A DNA stretch of 14,720 nucleotides. Origin: Oscillospiraceae bacterium. GTDB taxonomy: Bacteria; Bacillota; Clostridia; Oscillospirales; Oscillospiraceae. Location of the stretch: the NCBI GenBank assembly GCA_016286595.1, contig JAEETR010000157.1, positions 1 to 14,720 on the forward strand, in the 5' to 3' direction. Below, piece by piece: positions 1 to 7,575 of this stretch (the first letter of the stretch is position 1; every line of letters starts with the position of its first letter). Below the pieces are notes generated by a model, which was not told the DNA's origin, did no database searches, and was given only the letters and a program-made list of their open reading frames with translations. The position numbers and the translations under genes are program-made.

Positions 1-2
1 GC

Positions 3-38
3 AAAAAAAGCGCCGCCCACCTTTCGGTGAGCGGCGCT
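3..38 (-). terminator. Rho-independent terminator of the substrate-binding protein gene
   Basis: Read on the minus strand, AGCGCCGC pairs with GCGGCGCT (31-38 with 9-16). The stem continues through one mismatch into CACC/GGTG around a GAAA tetraloop, and a run of seven U follows (9-3). It lies 40 nt after the stop codon of the binding-protein gene, as expected for the end of its transcript. Confidence 0.93.
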
Positions 39-77
39 CATTCGCTTTATTAAGCTCTTGCCGTTTGTAAGCTCTTA

Positions 78-1934
78 TCAGGCGACAGACTTATAATCGT
101 CAGCGTAGGTGAAGGAGCCCCACACGGGGAAGTTCTTATAAGCGTTGCAGGTCAGCCAGATGCCGGTGATGCCGTCCTGAGCAACATAGTAGCTGTAGGA
201 GCAGCTGATGGGGTACTCATAGTTCATGGTCATCTGATACTGATGGAATGCATCAACGGAAGCCTCGTCATGGATCATGTTGGCAGCCTTCAGCAGCTCA
301 ACGAGGTGATCATCGTGAGTGAAGCAGGCGCCGCCGTTCTCATAGGCGGTGGGATCGAAGATGTCGTTCCAGCCGATGGGGCAGATGCCGAAGCCGTTGG
401 GCTTGACGTCGTTGATCAGATCCCACTCAGCGGAGTTGAACTTATAAGTGTTGAACAGAGCCTGGTCGTAGCCCAGGATGTCGGTGGTCACGCCGATGTC
501 AGCCCAGAAGGCCTGATACACGGCGCAGCCGGCCAGGTTGGTGGTGGCACCGTTGGTCAGCAGACGCACGGTGAGACCCTCATCCTTGCTGTGGCCGGAC
601 TCCTGCAGGAGTCTCAGAGCCTCGTCCACGTCATACTCATACCAGGACTCCTCATACCACTTGTCGAGCCAGTCCTGAGCGCCGGGCATGCCGGTGTCGT
701 TGACCAGAACGAAGGAGGTCTCGGTGTTGCCGAAGCCGATGGCGGCCTGATAGCAGTCAATGGCGGTGGAGAATGCCTGACGCAGCTTCTGGTTGTTGAA
801 CACGGAGTTGATGCCGGAGGTCACGCCGTTATCGTTGTTGTACATAAGCTCACGGTTGTGGTTACCGAAGCGGTACAGCACGGTGTAGCCGTCCTTGGCC
901 TCTTCCTTCTCAACGTCGAAGAAACGATAGATGTTGGTGGCGTCCACAGGAGAGTAGTCGACCTCGCCGTTCTCGAGGGCTATAACACGCATAGCGGCCT
1001 CAGAGATGACGTTGTAGTAAATGGTCTTAACGTTCTGCAGAGCCTGGTTGGGACGCAGGGAAACGTCCTTCTGCCAATAATCCCAAGCCTCGTAGGTGAT
1101 GTTGGCGCCGACCTGGATGTCCTTGATGACATAAGCACCGGTGCAGGCGGGGCGGGTGGTCTTATCGTCAGCGGAAGCGTTCTTGTGCCAATCGGAGTCG
1201 ACGATCTCAACGATGGTCAGGAAGTCCTCAACGGCGCCGGGGCCGATGGTCTCCTTCAGCTGGAACTCGATGTGATAGTCATCGACAACCTTGATGGACT
1301 GGAGGTCGTTGGAGACGGAGGAGCAGCCCTGGCAGGTAGCAGCCTCGTCACGGGTGTACAGATAGCAGTACTCAACGTCCTGAGCGGTGATCTTGTTGCC
1401 CTGAGAGTCAACGATGTAGTCCCACAGCTCGACCTTCAGCAGCTTGGTGGCGGGATCATAATCCACGCTCTTGGCAAGCCACATCTGGAGGTCCTCCAGC
1501 TTGGAGGCGTAGTCGGGCATGGCGCACAGGTTGGCGTACAGCAGGGGCTGAATGGCCTCATGACCGCCGGTGCCGCCGAAGGGGGCGGGGTCATAGGAGG
1601 AGGAGCTGTTGACCGCGATGACGTGGTCAACCTGCTTGCCGGCCTTGGCCTGCTCGTAGGCCTTCTTACCGGTCTCCTGAATGTCGCTCTGCTTCAGAAC
1701 GAACTTTCCGGAATCATCGGTGTTGCCCGCGGGAGGGCCGCTGGGAGTGGTGCTGCCGGAGCTGGAGCCGCTGCTGCTGCCGCTGGAGCTGGAGCCGCTG
1801 CTGGAGCTGCTGCCGCTGCTGGAGCTGCTGCCGCTGGAGCTGCCGGTGTCGGCGTCAGCCTTCTTACAGCCTATGCACAGGGCAAGAAGCATGACGGCGA
1901 CGAGGACCAATGCGAGGATCTTTTTGGTCTTCAT
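78..1934 (-). CDS. ABC transporter substrate-binding lipoprotein, family 5 (peptide/nickel type)
   Basis: Extracytoplasmic solute-binding protein of the SBP_bac_5 family, which captures peptides (or nickel chelates in some members) and delivers them to the DppBC-type permease. It has 618 aa. The N-terminus MKTKK is followed by a hydrophobic segment and ends at Cys23 (LCIGC), so it should be a lipoprotein; Cys at -3 makes the lipobox slightly unusual. Residues 31-61 are an almost pure Ser/Gly linker. The mature domain carries family patterns such as TGAYV and LRQAFSTAID. The ATG at 1934 is preferred because AAAGGAAAG lies just upstream; an in-frame ATG at 1970 has no ribosome site and sits in a hairpin. 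The gene has its own promoter (2032-2060) and terminator and is separated from its likely permease and ATPases by a MerR gene. The family is certain by inspection; the substrate cannot be told. Confidence 0.93.
   Translation of the reverse strand: MKTKKILALVLVAVMLLALCIGCKKADADTGSSSGSSSSSGSSSSSGSSSSGSSSGSSSGSTTPSGPPAGNTDDSGKFVLKQSDIQETGKKAYEQAKAGKQVDHVIAVNSSSSYDPAPFGGTGGHEAIQPLLYANLCAMPDYASKLEDLQMWLAKSVDYDPATKLLKVELWDYIVDSQGNKITAQDVEYCYLYTRDEAATCQGCSSVSNDLQSIKVVDDYHIEFQLKETIGPGAVEDFLTIVEIVDSDWHKNASADDKTTRPACTGAYVIKDIQVGANITYEAWDYWQKDVSLRPNQALQNVKTIYYNVISEAAMRVIALENGEVDYSPVDATNIYRFFDVEKEEAKDGYTVLYRFGNHNRELMYNNDNGVTSGINSVFNNQKLRQAFSTAIDCYQAAIGFGNTETSFVLVNDTGMPGAQDWLDKWYEESWYEYDVDEALRLLQESGHSKDEGLTVRLLTNGATTNLAGCAVYQAFWADIGVTTDILGYDQALFNTYKFNSAEWDLINDVKPNGFGICPIGWNDIFDPTAYENGGACFTHDDHLVELLKAANMIHDEASVDAFHQYQMTMNYEYPISCSYSYYVAQDGITGIWLTCNAYKNFPVWGSFTYADDYKSVA
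1752..1844 (-). repeat. Imperfect trinucleotide-rich repeat encoding the Ser/Gly linker
   Basis: About 93 bp made almost only of AGC/TCC-type Ser and GGC/GGA-type Gly codons, seen on the plus strand as repeated gctgctgccgctggag-like units. It encodes six SSSG to SSSSSG blocks that tether the lipid-anchored Cys to the folded binding domain. Such tracts change length easily by slippage. Confidence 0.8.
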
Positions 1935-1961
1935 GTTTTTCTTTCCTTTCTGAAAAATATT

Positions 1962-1987
1962 ATAACCCATATTTTTATAGGGGTTAT
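1962..1987 (-). other. Hairpin in the leader of the binding-protein mRNA
   Basis: ATAACCC (1962-1968) is the exact inverted complement of GGGTTAT (1981-1987), with a 12-nt loop. It lies inside the roughly 90-nt untranslated leader, about 10 nt upstream of the ribosome site. No U-run follows, so it is not a terminator; an mRNA-stabilising role is inference. Confidence 0.5.
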
Positions 1988-2031
1988 TTCAAGGTGCATT
2001 ACTCCCGCAGACGCGGAAGTTTACGCTATAA

Positions 2032-2060
2032 ATTTTATATTTTCGGTGTGCAAATGTCAA
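2032..2060 (-). promoter_or_regulatory. Sigma-A promoter of the substrate-binding protein gene
   Basis: Read on the minus strand: TTGACA (2060-2055), 17-bp spacer, TAAAAT (2037-2032), which is perfect at -35 and one base off at -10. Transcription should start near 2024-2026, giving a leader of about 90 nt. This explains how the gene can be expressed apart from the transporter operon. Confidence 0.85.
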
Positions 2061-2471
2061 CGATAATTTAACAATTTTGAAATATTTGTTCAATGCTCCA
2101 AAAAAGTCAACTCGAAGTGTGCCTGTTTTTCTGTGTTTTAATTATTTATTTCGCGATAAAACCATCATTATCATTTAATAGTGAGATAATCCATATAATA
2201 TACGGGGTATTGCCAACTTTATAAGGGGCTAAAATACGTGTGCTCACTGAAATTATTTTTATATAATTTGCACAACACTGTTGCAGTACTCCACTGTTGA
2301 CAATTTCTATTTTTCATTACTGATATACCTTATCGCCGGTGTTGAAAATACTGATTTCCGACATAGGAATATTGTGTTATTTTACATCGCCTGATATCTC
2401 CCGCAGATGGTGAATCCATCGTGATTGGGCAAGCAGTAATTTAATATTTTTTTAATAATTGCATTGTATAT
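2061..2471. other. AT-rich intergenic stretch without a gene
   Basis: About 410 bp between the binding-protein promoter and the merR terminator. Both strands are broken by stops and no ribosome site precedes a useful frame. It holds small inverted repeats, for example GATGG/CCATC near 2406-2420 and CAACA/TGTTG near 2273-2283, but no motif that can be assigned. It is much more AT-rich than the genes on either side. Confidence 0.6.
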
Positions 2472-2505
2472 AAAAAAAGAGAAAGCAGGCGATCAACACC
2501 TGCTT
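2472..2505 (-). terminator. Rho-independent terminator after the MerR gene
   Basis: On the minus strand AAGCAGG (2505-2499) pairs with CCTGCTT (2489-2483) around a 9-nt loop. A U-rich tail follows (TCTC then seven T, 2482-2472). It lies 28 nt past the merR stop codon. Confidence 0.85.
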
Positions 2506-2532
2506 CCCGAATATTCTTTCGTTATATTTCGA

Positions 2533-2904
2533 TCACTTGTTTCCGGCGGCTTCGCGGTATTTTTCCGTAAAGAAAGAGATCTTGTAGTCCAGGCGATGCA
2601 TCGTCTCTTCCAGCTGCTCCATTCTCTCCGCAAGCTGACGGCGCTGCTCCGCCAACAGTTCCAGTCTCTTTTTCAGTCCGTCCGGATCGGTGCTGGACAG
2701 ACGCACGAACTCACCTATTCGCTCTACTGACATCCCCGCGCCCCGCAGACACTTGACGAACTCCACGTTGCGGCAGTCCTCTTCGTCGTAGTCGCGGACG
2801 CCGGCCGCGTTTCTGTGTACCGGCGGGATAAGGCCTATCTTTTCATAGTAACGCAGGGTGTCGGGGGTCAGCTCGTACATCTCCCCCACCTTTGCTATGT
2901 TCAT
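2533..2904 (-). CDS. MerR-family transcriptional regulator
   Basis: Small MerR-type activator/repressor, 123 aa. Residues 2-21 are the winged helix-turn-helix start (IAKVGEMYELTPDTLRYYEK), followed by the wing (GLIPP, then GVRDYDEED). Residues about 76-115 are a heptad-rich dimerisation helix ending in LDYKISFF. It lacks the Cys ligands of the mercury, copper and zinc regulators and has no fused effector domain, so its signal is unknown. The ATG at 2904 is chosen because GGAGG lies 8 nt upstream and the family N-terminus begins exactly there; an in-frame ATG at 2982 would run through a hairpin. It lies between the ABC operon and the binding-protein gene, so control of the transporter is a reasonable inference. 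Confidence 0.9.
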   Translation of the reverse strand: MNIAKVGEMYELTPDTLRYYEKIGLIPPVHRNAAGVRDYDEEDCRNVEFVKCLRGAGMSVERIGEFVRLSSTDPDGLKKRLELLAEQRRQLAERMEQLEETMHRLDYKISFFTEKYREAAGNK

Positions 2905-2919
2905 ATCTTGTTTCCTCCG

Positions 2920-2937
2920 CGGGCGGAAGAACGCCCG
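2920..2937 (-). other. GC hairpin just upstream of the merR ribosome site
   Basis: CGGGCG (2920-2925) and CGCCCG (2932-2937) are exact inverted complements with a 6-nt loop. The stem ends one to two bases before GGAGG of merR and could mask the ribosome site. No U-run follows. Confidence 0.5.
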
Positions 2938-2939
2938 GC

Positions 2940-2977
2940 AAAAAGTTATGGACAGATATAAAATCTGTCCATAACTC
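2940..2977 (-). terminator. Perfect 14-bp inverted repeat with U-tract after dppF
   Basis: AGTTATGGACAGAT and its exact complement (2945-2958 and 2964-2977) flank a 5-nt loop. On the minus strand the stem runs straight into five T, so it should terminate the transporter operon between dppF and merR. The stem is long and AT-rich for a terminator, so it could also be a protein-binding palindrome controlling merR. No separate merR promoter is clear downstream of it. Confidence 0.7.
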
Positions 2978-2996
2978 TTCACTTTCAGTGTGAGAC

Positions 2997-3953
2997 TTAC
3001 AGGTTGTTGATCTCTCTCACGCGGCAGCAGGACACGAAGTGGCCCGGCTTGACCTCTTCAAGAGTAAGGGGCTGCTTGCACTGCTCGGTAGCATAGTTGC
3101 AGCGGGCTGCAAATCTGCATCCGGGAGGCGGGTTGATGGGAGAGGTGATCTCGCCCTTCAGCAGTATTCTCTTGGTGGGGTGATGGATGTCGGTGGAGAG
3201 GATGGCCGACAGAAGCGCCTTGGTGTAGGGATGCAGCTGGTTGGCGAAGAGCTCCTTGGAGGTGGTCTTCTCAACCATCTGGCCCAGATACATGACGCAG
3301 ATAGTGTCGGAGATGTGACGGACGACGGACAGGTCGTGGGTAACGAACATGTAGGTCAGACCGTACTCATCCTGCAGGTCCATCAGCAGGTTCAGAACCT
3401 GAGCCTGAATGGAAACGTCCAGTGCGGAGACGGGCTCGTCGCAGACGATGAATCTGGGGTTGAGAGCCAGAGCTCTGGCTATACCAACACGCTGACGACG
3501 GCCGCCGTCCAGCTCGTGGGGGTAGGAAAGACGAAGTCTCTTCTCAATGCCGACCAGGTCCATCAGACGGATGCACTCGATCTCCAGCTGACGGCGGTTG
3601 TACTTGCCGGACAGCTGCAGGGGCTCCATGACCGTATCCTTAACGGTACGGCGGGGGTTCAGGGAGGAATAGGGGTCCTGGAAAATGAACTGGTTGTTGG
3701 CCCGGAACTCCTTCAGAGCCTCCTTCTCCAGATGGGTGGCGTCCTTGCCGTCAAAGAACATCTGACCGTCGGTGCTCTCATGCAGGTGCACGAGGCAGCG
3801 GCCCAGAGTGGACTTACCGCAGCCGGACTCGCCCACGAGGCCCATGGTGGTGCCTTCATCGATGGTAAAGGAGACGTCATCGACGGCGTGGACGGTTCCT
3901 CTGGGAGAGGGGAAATACTTCTTTAAGTTTTTAGCTTCAATTAAAGTTGCCAT
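2997..3953 (-). CDS. dppF: Peptide-type ABC transporter ATP-binding protein, DppF/OppF type
   Basis: Cytoplasmic ATPase subunit that powers the peptide-type importer, 318 aa, full length. Visible motifs are Walker A GESGCGKST (41-49), Q-loop FQDP, Walker B FIVCDE (168-173) and switch His206 (VTHD). The C-terminal Cys-containing oligopeptide-transporter domain (CRFAARC, then ATEQC) contacts the permease. The ABC signature reads LDGGR (148-152) instead of LSGGQ, so the ATP site completed by this signature is non-canonical; I recall the same variant in other Firmicutes homologues. The gene starts 14 nt after dppD and ends the operon before a strong inverted repeat. The dpp name is by family only; opp, app or nik type substrates are possible. 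Confidence 0.92.
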   Translation of the reverse strand: MATLIEAKNLKKYFPSPRGTVHAVDDVSFTIDEGTTMGLVGESGCGKSTLGRCLVHLHESTDGQMFFDGKDATHLEKEALKEFRANNQFIFQDPYSSLNPRRTVKDTVMEPLQLSGKYNRRQLEIECIRLMDLVGIEKRLRLSYPHELDGGRRQRVGIARALALNPRFIVCDEPVSALDVSIQAQVLNLLMDLQDEYGLTYMFVTHDLSVVRHISDTICVMYLGQMVEKTTSKELFANQLHPYTKALLSAILSTDIHHPTKRILLKGEITSPINPPPGCRFAARCNYATEQCKQPLTLEEVKPGHFVSCCRVREINNL

Positions 3954-3967
3954 CTTATGCCTCCTGA

Positions 3968-4939
3968 TTATATGTTGATGCAGCGGCAGAAGTGGCCCGG
4001 AGCAAGCTCCTTGTTGGGTATCTCACCCTGAGCGCAGGCCTCTGTAGCTTTGGGGCACCTGGGGTGGAACTTACAACCCGCAGGAAGATTGGTGGGATCA
4101 GGCGGCAGACCTTCGACAGGGCTCAGTCTGTCGACATCCTTGCTGATGTCGGGCAGAGAACCGAACAGGCCGATGGTATAAGGATGGGTGGGATGGTCGA
4201 AAATCTGCTCCTTGCTTCCGCTCTCAACTATCTGACCGGCGTACACGATGGCGACGGAGTCGCACTGGTCGGCGACGACGCCCAGGTCATGGGTGATGAG
4301 GATCATGGCGGTGTTCAGCTTGGCCTTCAGGTCGGCTATCAGGTCAAGGACCTGGGCCTGAATGGTAACGTCAAGAGCAGTGGTGGGCTCGTCGGCTATC
4401 AGCAGCAGGGGGTTGCAGGCCAGAGCTATGGCTATGACCACGCGCTGCTTCATGCCGCCGGAGAACTGGTGAGGATACTCATCAGCACGGTCGGAGGAAA
4501 TACCGACCATCTCAAGCATCTTGTTCGCCTCAACACGGGCAGCCGCCTTGTCAAGGCCCTGATGGAGCACCAGGCCCTCGGAGATCTGATCGGCCACGAC
4601 CTTGGTGGGGTTCAGCGCGGTCATGGGGTCCTGGAATATCATGGATATCTGGGAGCCACGGAAGGGACGCATCTCATCCAGAGGCATCGCCAGCAGATCC
4701 TGACCCTTATAGAATATCTGGCCGCGGACAGCCTTGGTAGCATGGTCGGGGAGGATGCGAAGGATGGACTTGGCTATAGTGGTCTTGCCGGCGCCGGTCT
4801 CGCCCACGAGGCCCAGCGTCTTACCACTTTCGACGTCGAAGGAGACGCCGTTGACGGCATGGATGACCTCGCCGCCGGAGGAGTATTCGACTTCAAGATC
4901 TCTGACAGAAAGGAAGTCGCAAATCTTATTATCAGCCAT
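3968..4939 (-). CDS. dppD: Peptide-type ABC transporter ATP-binding protein, DppD/OppD type
   Basis: Partner ATPase of the heterodimer, 323 aa. Motifs are Walker A GETGAGKT (46-53), Q-loop FQDP, canonical signature FSGGM (159-163), Walker B LLLIADE (178-184) and switch His217 (ITHD). The C-terminus has the oligopeptide-transporter Cys pattern (CKFHPRC, then ATEAC) and a final CRC. The start at ATG 4939 follows GAGAGGT. It begins 14 nt after the dppC stop and is followed 14 nt later by dppF, so all are one transcript. Since both ATPases carry complete Walker motifs, asymmetry between the two sites comes from the partner's altered signature. Confidence 0.93.
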   Translation of the reverse strand: MADNKICDFLSVRDLEVEYSSGGEVIHAVNGVSFDVESGKTLGLVGETGAGKTTIAKSILRILPDHATKAVRGQIFYKGQDLLAMPLDEMRPFRGSQISMIFQDPMTALNPTKVVADQISEGLVLHQGLDKAAARVEANKMLEMVGISSDRADEYPHQFSGGMKQRVVIAIALACNPLLLIADEPTTALDVTIQAQVLDLIADLKAKLNTAMILITHDLGVVADQCDSVAIVYAGQIVESGSKEQIFDHPTHPYTIGLFGSLPDISKDVDRLSPVEGLPPDPTNLPAGCKFHPRCPKATEACAQGEIPNKELAPGHFCRCINI

Positions 4940-4953
4940 TCTTTTACTACCTC

Positions 4954-5895
4954 TCAGTCTTTAAGTCTCGGGTCAAGAGCATCACGGACGGCGTCGCCTA
5001 TCATGTTGTAGGACAGAACGGTGGCCATGATGAAGATGCCCGGAATAACGACCATGTGAGGATAATCACGGACATAGTTACGAGCATTGGCGAGCATGTT
5101 GCCCCACTCAGGGTTAGGCGGCTGAACACCGAAGCCCAGGAAGCTCAGGGAGGAGGCGGCCAGACCGGCGCCCGCGACGCCCATCGCCATGGTGATTATC
5201 AGAGGGGATATAGCGTTCGGCACTATGTGCTTGGCTATTATTCTCGGTGTCGAACACCCTATCGACGTAGCAGCCTCAACGTACTCCTGCTCACGCACGG
5301 ACAGTATCTGTGCGCGCATCATACGAGCCGAGCCTGCTATACCTGAAATTCCCAAGGCTATAATGATCTTATTGAATCCGATACCCAGAACGCACGCGAT
5401 GGCGATGGCCAGCAGGATCTGGGGGAAGGCCTGGAAGACGTCAAGGAATCTCATGATCAGGGTGTCGACTATGCCGCCGAAGAAGCCGGCGATAGCGCCC
5501 AGGGGGATCGCGAGGACCTGGGTGAAGGCGGTGGAGAAGATACCGATGGACATCGTGTATCTCGCGCCGTACAGACATCTGGAGAGGATGTCTCTTCCCA
5601 GCTCATCGCAGCCAAGGAGGTGGCCCGCCACACCGGGCAGGGCGTACTTGTGCATGATGTCGACCTTGGCGAAGGGGAACTTACAAATGAAGGGGGACGA
5701 ATAGGAGAGTATGTACATTATAACTATAATGCCCACGCCCACCATGGCGGTGGGGGTATGCCATACTCTGCGGCAGATGTACAGGAAGGAACCGGGCTTC
5801 TTGCCTCGATTTGCTTTACGTTCCCTCTTCTCTTCTGCCATCAATGCCTCAATATCGATCTCGGTATTGATAGTGGTATTCTTTACTTCAGCCAT
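4954..5895 (-). CDS. dppC: Peptide-type ABC transporter permease, DppC/OppC type
   Basis: Inner-membrane permease, 313 aa. A charged cytoplasmic N-terminus (about 40 residues) leads to the first membrane helix near 50-66. The family segment DELGRDILSR lies at 97-106, followed by the BPD_transp_1 domain. The EAA loop that docks the ATPase is at about 207-228 (EAATSIG, then KHIVPN). Hydrophobic segments fit six helices in total. Start codon ATG overlaps the dppB stop as TAATG, which implies translational coupling; AAGGCGGCGG lies upstream. In the family position usually GTDELGR the third residue before DELGR is Gly and the next is Cys, a minor change. Confidence 0.93.
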   Translation of the reverse strand: MAEVKNTTINTEIDIEALMAEEKRERKANRGKKPGSFLYICRRVWHTPTAMVGVGIIVIMYILSYSSPFICKFPFAKVDIMHKYALPGVAGHLLGCDELGRDILSRCLYGARYTMSIGIFSTAFTQVLAIPLGAIAGFFGGIVDTLIMRFLDVFQAFPQILLAIAIACVLGIGFNKIIIALGISGIAGSARMMRAQILSVREQEYVEAATSIGCSTPRIIAKHIVPNAISPLIITMAMGVAGAGLAASSLSFLGFGVQPPNPEWGNMLANARNYVRDYPHMVVIPGIFIMATVLSYNMIGDAVRDALDPRLKD

Positions 5896-6848
5896 TATTC
5901 CGCCGCCTTTCTCTTCTTACGGGTATACTGAGCCTTGATTCGCGGATCGATGAATGCGTACACGCAGTCGACGACCAGCATCATGAAAGAGAACATGAAG
6001 GCCAGATAGATGATGGAGCCCTGCACCGCGTTGTAGTCGCGGCTGTTGATGGAGGTTATCATGTAGGAGCCGATACCGGGGATGGAGAAGATGGTCTCCG
6101 TGATGGTGGTACCGCCGAGCATGAAACCGAAACGAGTACCGATGTTGGTGACTATGGGGATCAGGGCGTTGGGAAGAGCGTGACCGTAGATGACCTTTCT
6201 CTCAGGCAGGCCCTTGGAACGGGCGGTGACCACGTAGTCGGACCGGATAACCTCAAGCATGGAAGCACGGGTCTGACGGGTGATACCGGCCAGGGAGCCC
6301 AGGGAGTTGGACAGAACGGGAAGTACGAAGTACTTGGCGCTCTTGTATCCGCTGGAGGGGAACCATTTGAGCTTCAGAGCGAACAGCAGCACCAGCAGCA
6401 GCGCCAGCCAGAATCCGGGCATACAGCTGAACAGCAGGGTCAGGAAACGGGTGACCTCGTCTTCGAACTTACCTGCCTTAACAGCGCTGCGCACGCCCAG
6501 AGGAATACCGAATATAACGGTGAAGAGCGTACAGCAGATAGCCAGCGTCAGGGTGTGGGGGAAGCGGTTCATAAGCTCATCGCCGACGACGGTACCATAG
6601 GTATAGGACACGCCGAAGTCGAAGTGGAGGAAGAGTTTTTCAAGGTACTCTGCCAGACGGACTATGTACGGTCTGTTAAGACCCATAGCCTCACGAGCTG
6701 CAAGTATCGTCGCCTGATCCGCTGTATCGCCCAGAGCTATCGTCGCCGGGTCGCCGGGAACGAAGTACATCAGCGTGAAGATGGCCAATGCAACGATGAT
6801 CAGGACCGGGATAAGTGCAAGCAGTCGCCTAATAATGTATCTTATCAT
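5895..6848 (-). CDS. dppB: Peptide-type ABC transporter permease, DppB/OppB type
   Basis: First permease of the operon, 317 aa. It begins with the family-typical MIRYIIRRLL and first membrane helix (10-29), then FVPGDP (29-34). The periplasmic part is followed by the BPD_transp_1 domain with five further hydrophobic segments. The EAA-like loop is at about 205-228 (TARSKGL, then HALPN), and the C-terminus has the usual IDPRI motif. An in-frame frame extends to 7055, but TTAGGAG sits 8 nt before the ATG at 6848 and homology begins there, so the extension is rejected. It is preceded by an exceptionally long leader from the promoter at 7808-7836. It overlaps dppC by one base. Confidence 0.93.
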   Translation of the reverse strand: MIRYIIRRLLALIPVLIIVALAIFTLMYFVPGDPATIALGDTADQATILAAREAMGLNRPYIVRLAEYLEKLFLHFDFGVSYTYGTVVGDELMNRFPHTLTLAICCTLFTVIFGIPLGVRSAVKAGKFEDEVTRFLTLLFSCMPGFWLALLLVLLFALKLKWFPSSGYKSAKYFVLPVLSNSLGSLAGITRQTRASMLEVIRSDYVVTARSKGLPERKVIYGHALPNALIPIVTNIGTRFGFMLGGTTITETIFSIPGIGSYMITSINSRDYNAVQGSIIYLAFMFSFMMLVVDCVYAFIDPRIKAQYTRKKRKAAE

Positions 6849-6882
6849 ACAAATACTCCTAATACTCAACTGCTGATTTTTT

Positions 6883-6902
6883 GTGCCCGAGGGCACGTTT
6901 TT
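6883..6902 (+). terminator. Terminator-like hairpin facing the plus strand, 34 nt before the dppB start
   Basis: GTGCCC-GA-GGGCAC (6883-6896) is followed on the plus strand by GTTTTT. In the minus-strand leader it is flanked by A-runs, so it would be only a stem there. No plus-strand gene is visible for it to end; it might stop antisense transcription or be a leader stem near the ribosome site. Confidence 0.35.
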
Positions 6903-7246
6903 ACCGGGGTTCTTATACTGCCCGCCTTTCGGCGGACATCGAACGGTCTTAACGGTCCGTGCCCCGTGAGGCCGGCGCCGCCGTACACCGTTCAGGCATA
7001 CAGTGCACGAATTTGCGGTACGGGTCCGCACCCTTCGCCTTTTTTCCTCTGACAATGAAACGCGCCATCCGTCAACGCTGCCTTTCTTGGCCTTTCTCTC
7101 CGCGGTGCGGATAAGGGGGCTTTGAAAAACATGTCACTGATCCGGGATCGTCCTCCTCTCCCCTTTCGCCCTTCTCCGGATAATCCGGGAAAGACGGGCC
7201 GGTTCGAATCGGGCTCCGCCGGGTCCGCGTTGCTTCCGCCGCCGCC

Positions 7247-7268
7247 GGTCATGCCCGACCGCATGACC
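7247..7268 (-). other. 8-bp perfect hairpin within the dppB leader
   Basis: GGTCATGC and GCATGACC are exact inverted complements around a 6-nt loop. A second perfect stem, GCGAC/GTCGC with a 4-nt loop (7272-7285), stands 3 nt away, so two adjacent stems mark this part of the leader. Confidence 0.5.
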
Positions 7269-7560
7269 TGAGCGACCGCCGTCGCACTGAGATTTCCTGC
7301 GCGCAGCCGGCTGTCCGCGATGTCTGAACCGCCGCTTTACACAGAAGGGAACCGTGGTTTCCTCCCGCGAAAGGCGGCGCTCCGGCACTCACGCACCGAC
7401 CAGACGCCGTTCTCCTTCCCACGCCCGCTTGAACCGTTGTCACGGCCGGAAGCCTTCGTGCCGTAGAACGGCTGCGTCCGCCTCCTCGCCGCGGCCCCTG
7501 TCCGGGCCGACGTGCTGGGAAAATTTCAAAGGCTTTGGAATCCGGGGTCAAGGCACAGGC

Positions 7561-7575
7561 CTATACCCTGTTCAT
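7561..7575 (-). CDS. Possible four-codon leader frame (M-N-R-V) with a ribosome site
   Basis: AAAGGAG (7592-7586 on the minus strand) is followed after 10 nt by ATG AAC AGG GTA TAG. The ribosome site is the best in the leader, yet the frame stops after four codons. It may be a regulatory upstream frame, the remnant start of a lost gene, or chance. No product function is claimed. Confidence 0.25.
   Translation of the reverse strand: MNRV

Noticed and set aside
243..2066. 607-codon open frame on the plus strand opposite the binding-protein gene
   Set aside because: It is the antisense shadow of a strongly GC-biased gene. It has no ribosome site, its protein is low-complexity Gly/Ala/Val, and the minus frame encodes a clear SBP_bac_5 lipoprotein. 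The same reasoning removes the plus-strand frames opposite dppF, dppD, the MATE gene, the ATPase and spoIIGA.
2070..2086. CodY-like box near the binding-protein promoter
   Set aside because: The best alignment to AATTTTCWGAAAATT has four mismatches in AT-rich DNA, which is expected by chance. A half-site near 12982 is no better.
2905..2982. Upstream in-frame ATG for the MerR protein
   Set aside because: It lies in the perfect inverted repeat and gives 26 unrelated residues. The ribosome site and family start support 2904.
6849..7055. 69-residue N-terminal extension of dppB
   Set aside because: The extension is Arg-rich and runs through leader hairpins. A good ribosome site and the family N-terminus MIRYIIRRLL both point to ATG 6848.
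7190..7230. tRNA-like T-loop GGTTCGAATC
   Set aside because: The flanking stem has a G-G mismatch. No matching acceptor stem, anticodon arm or D-arm can be placed on either strand, so it is not a tRNA or a clear attachment site.
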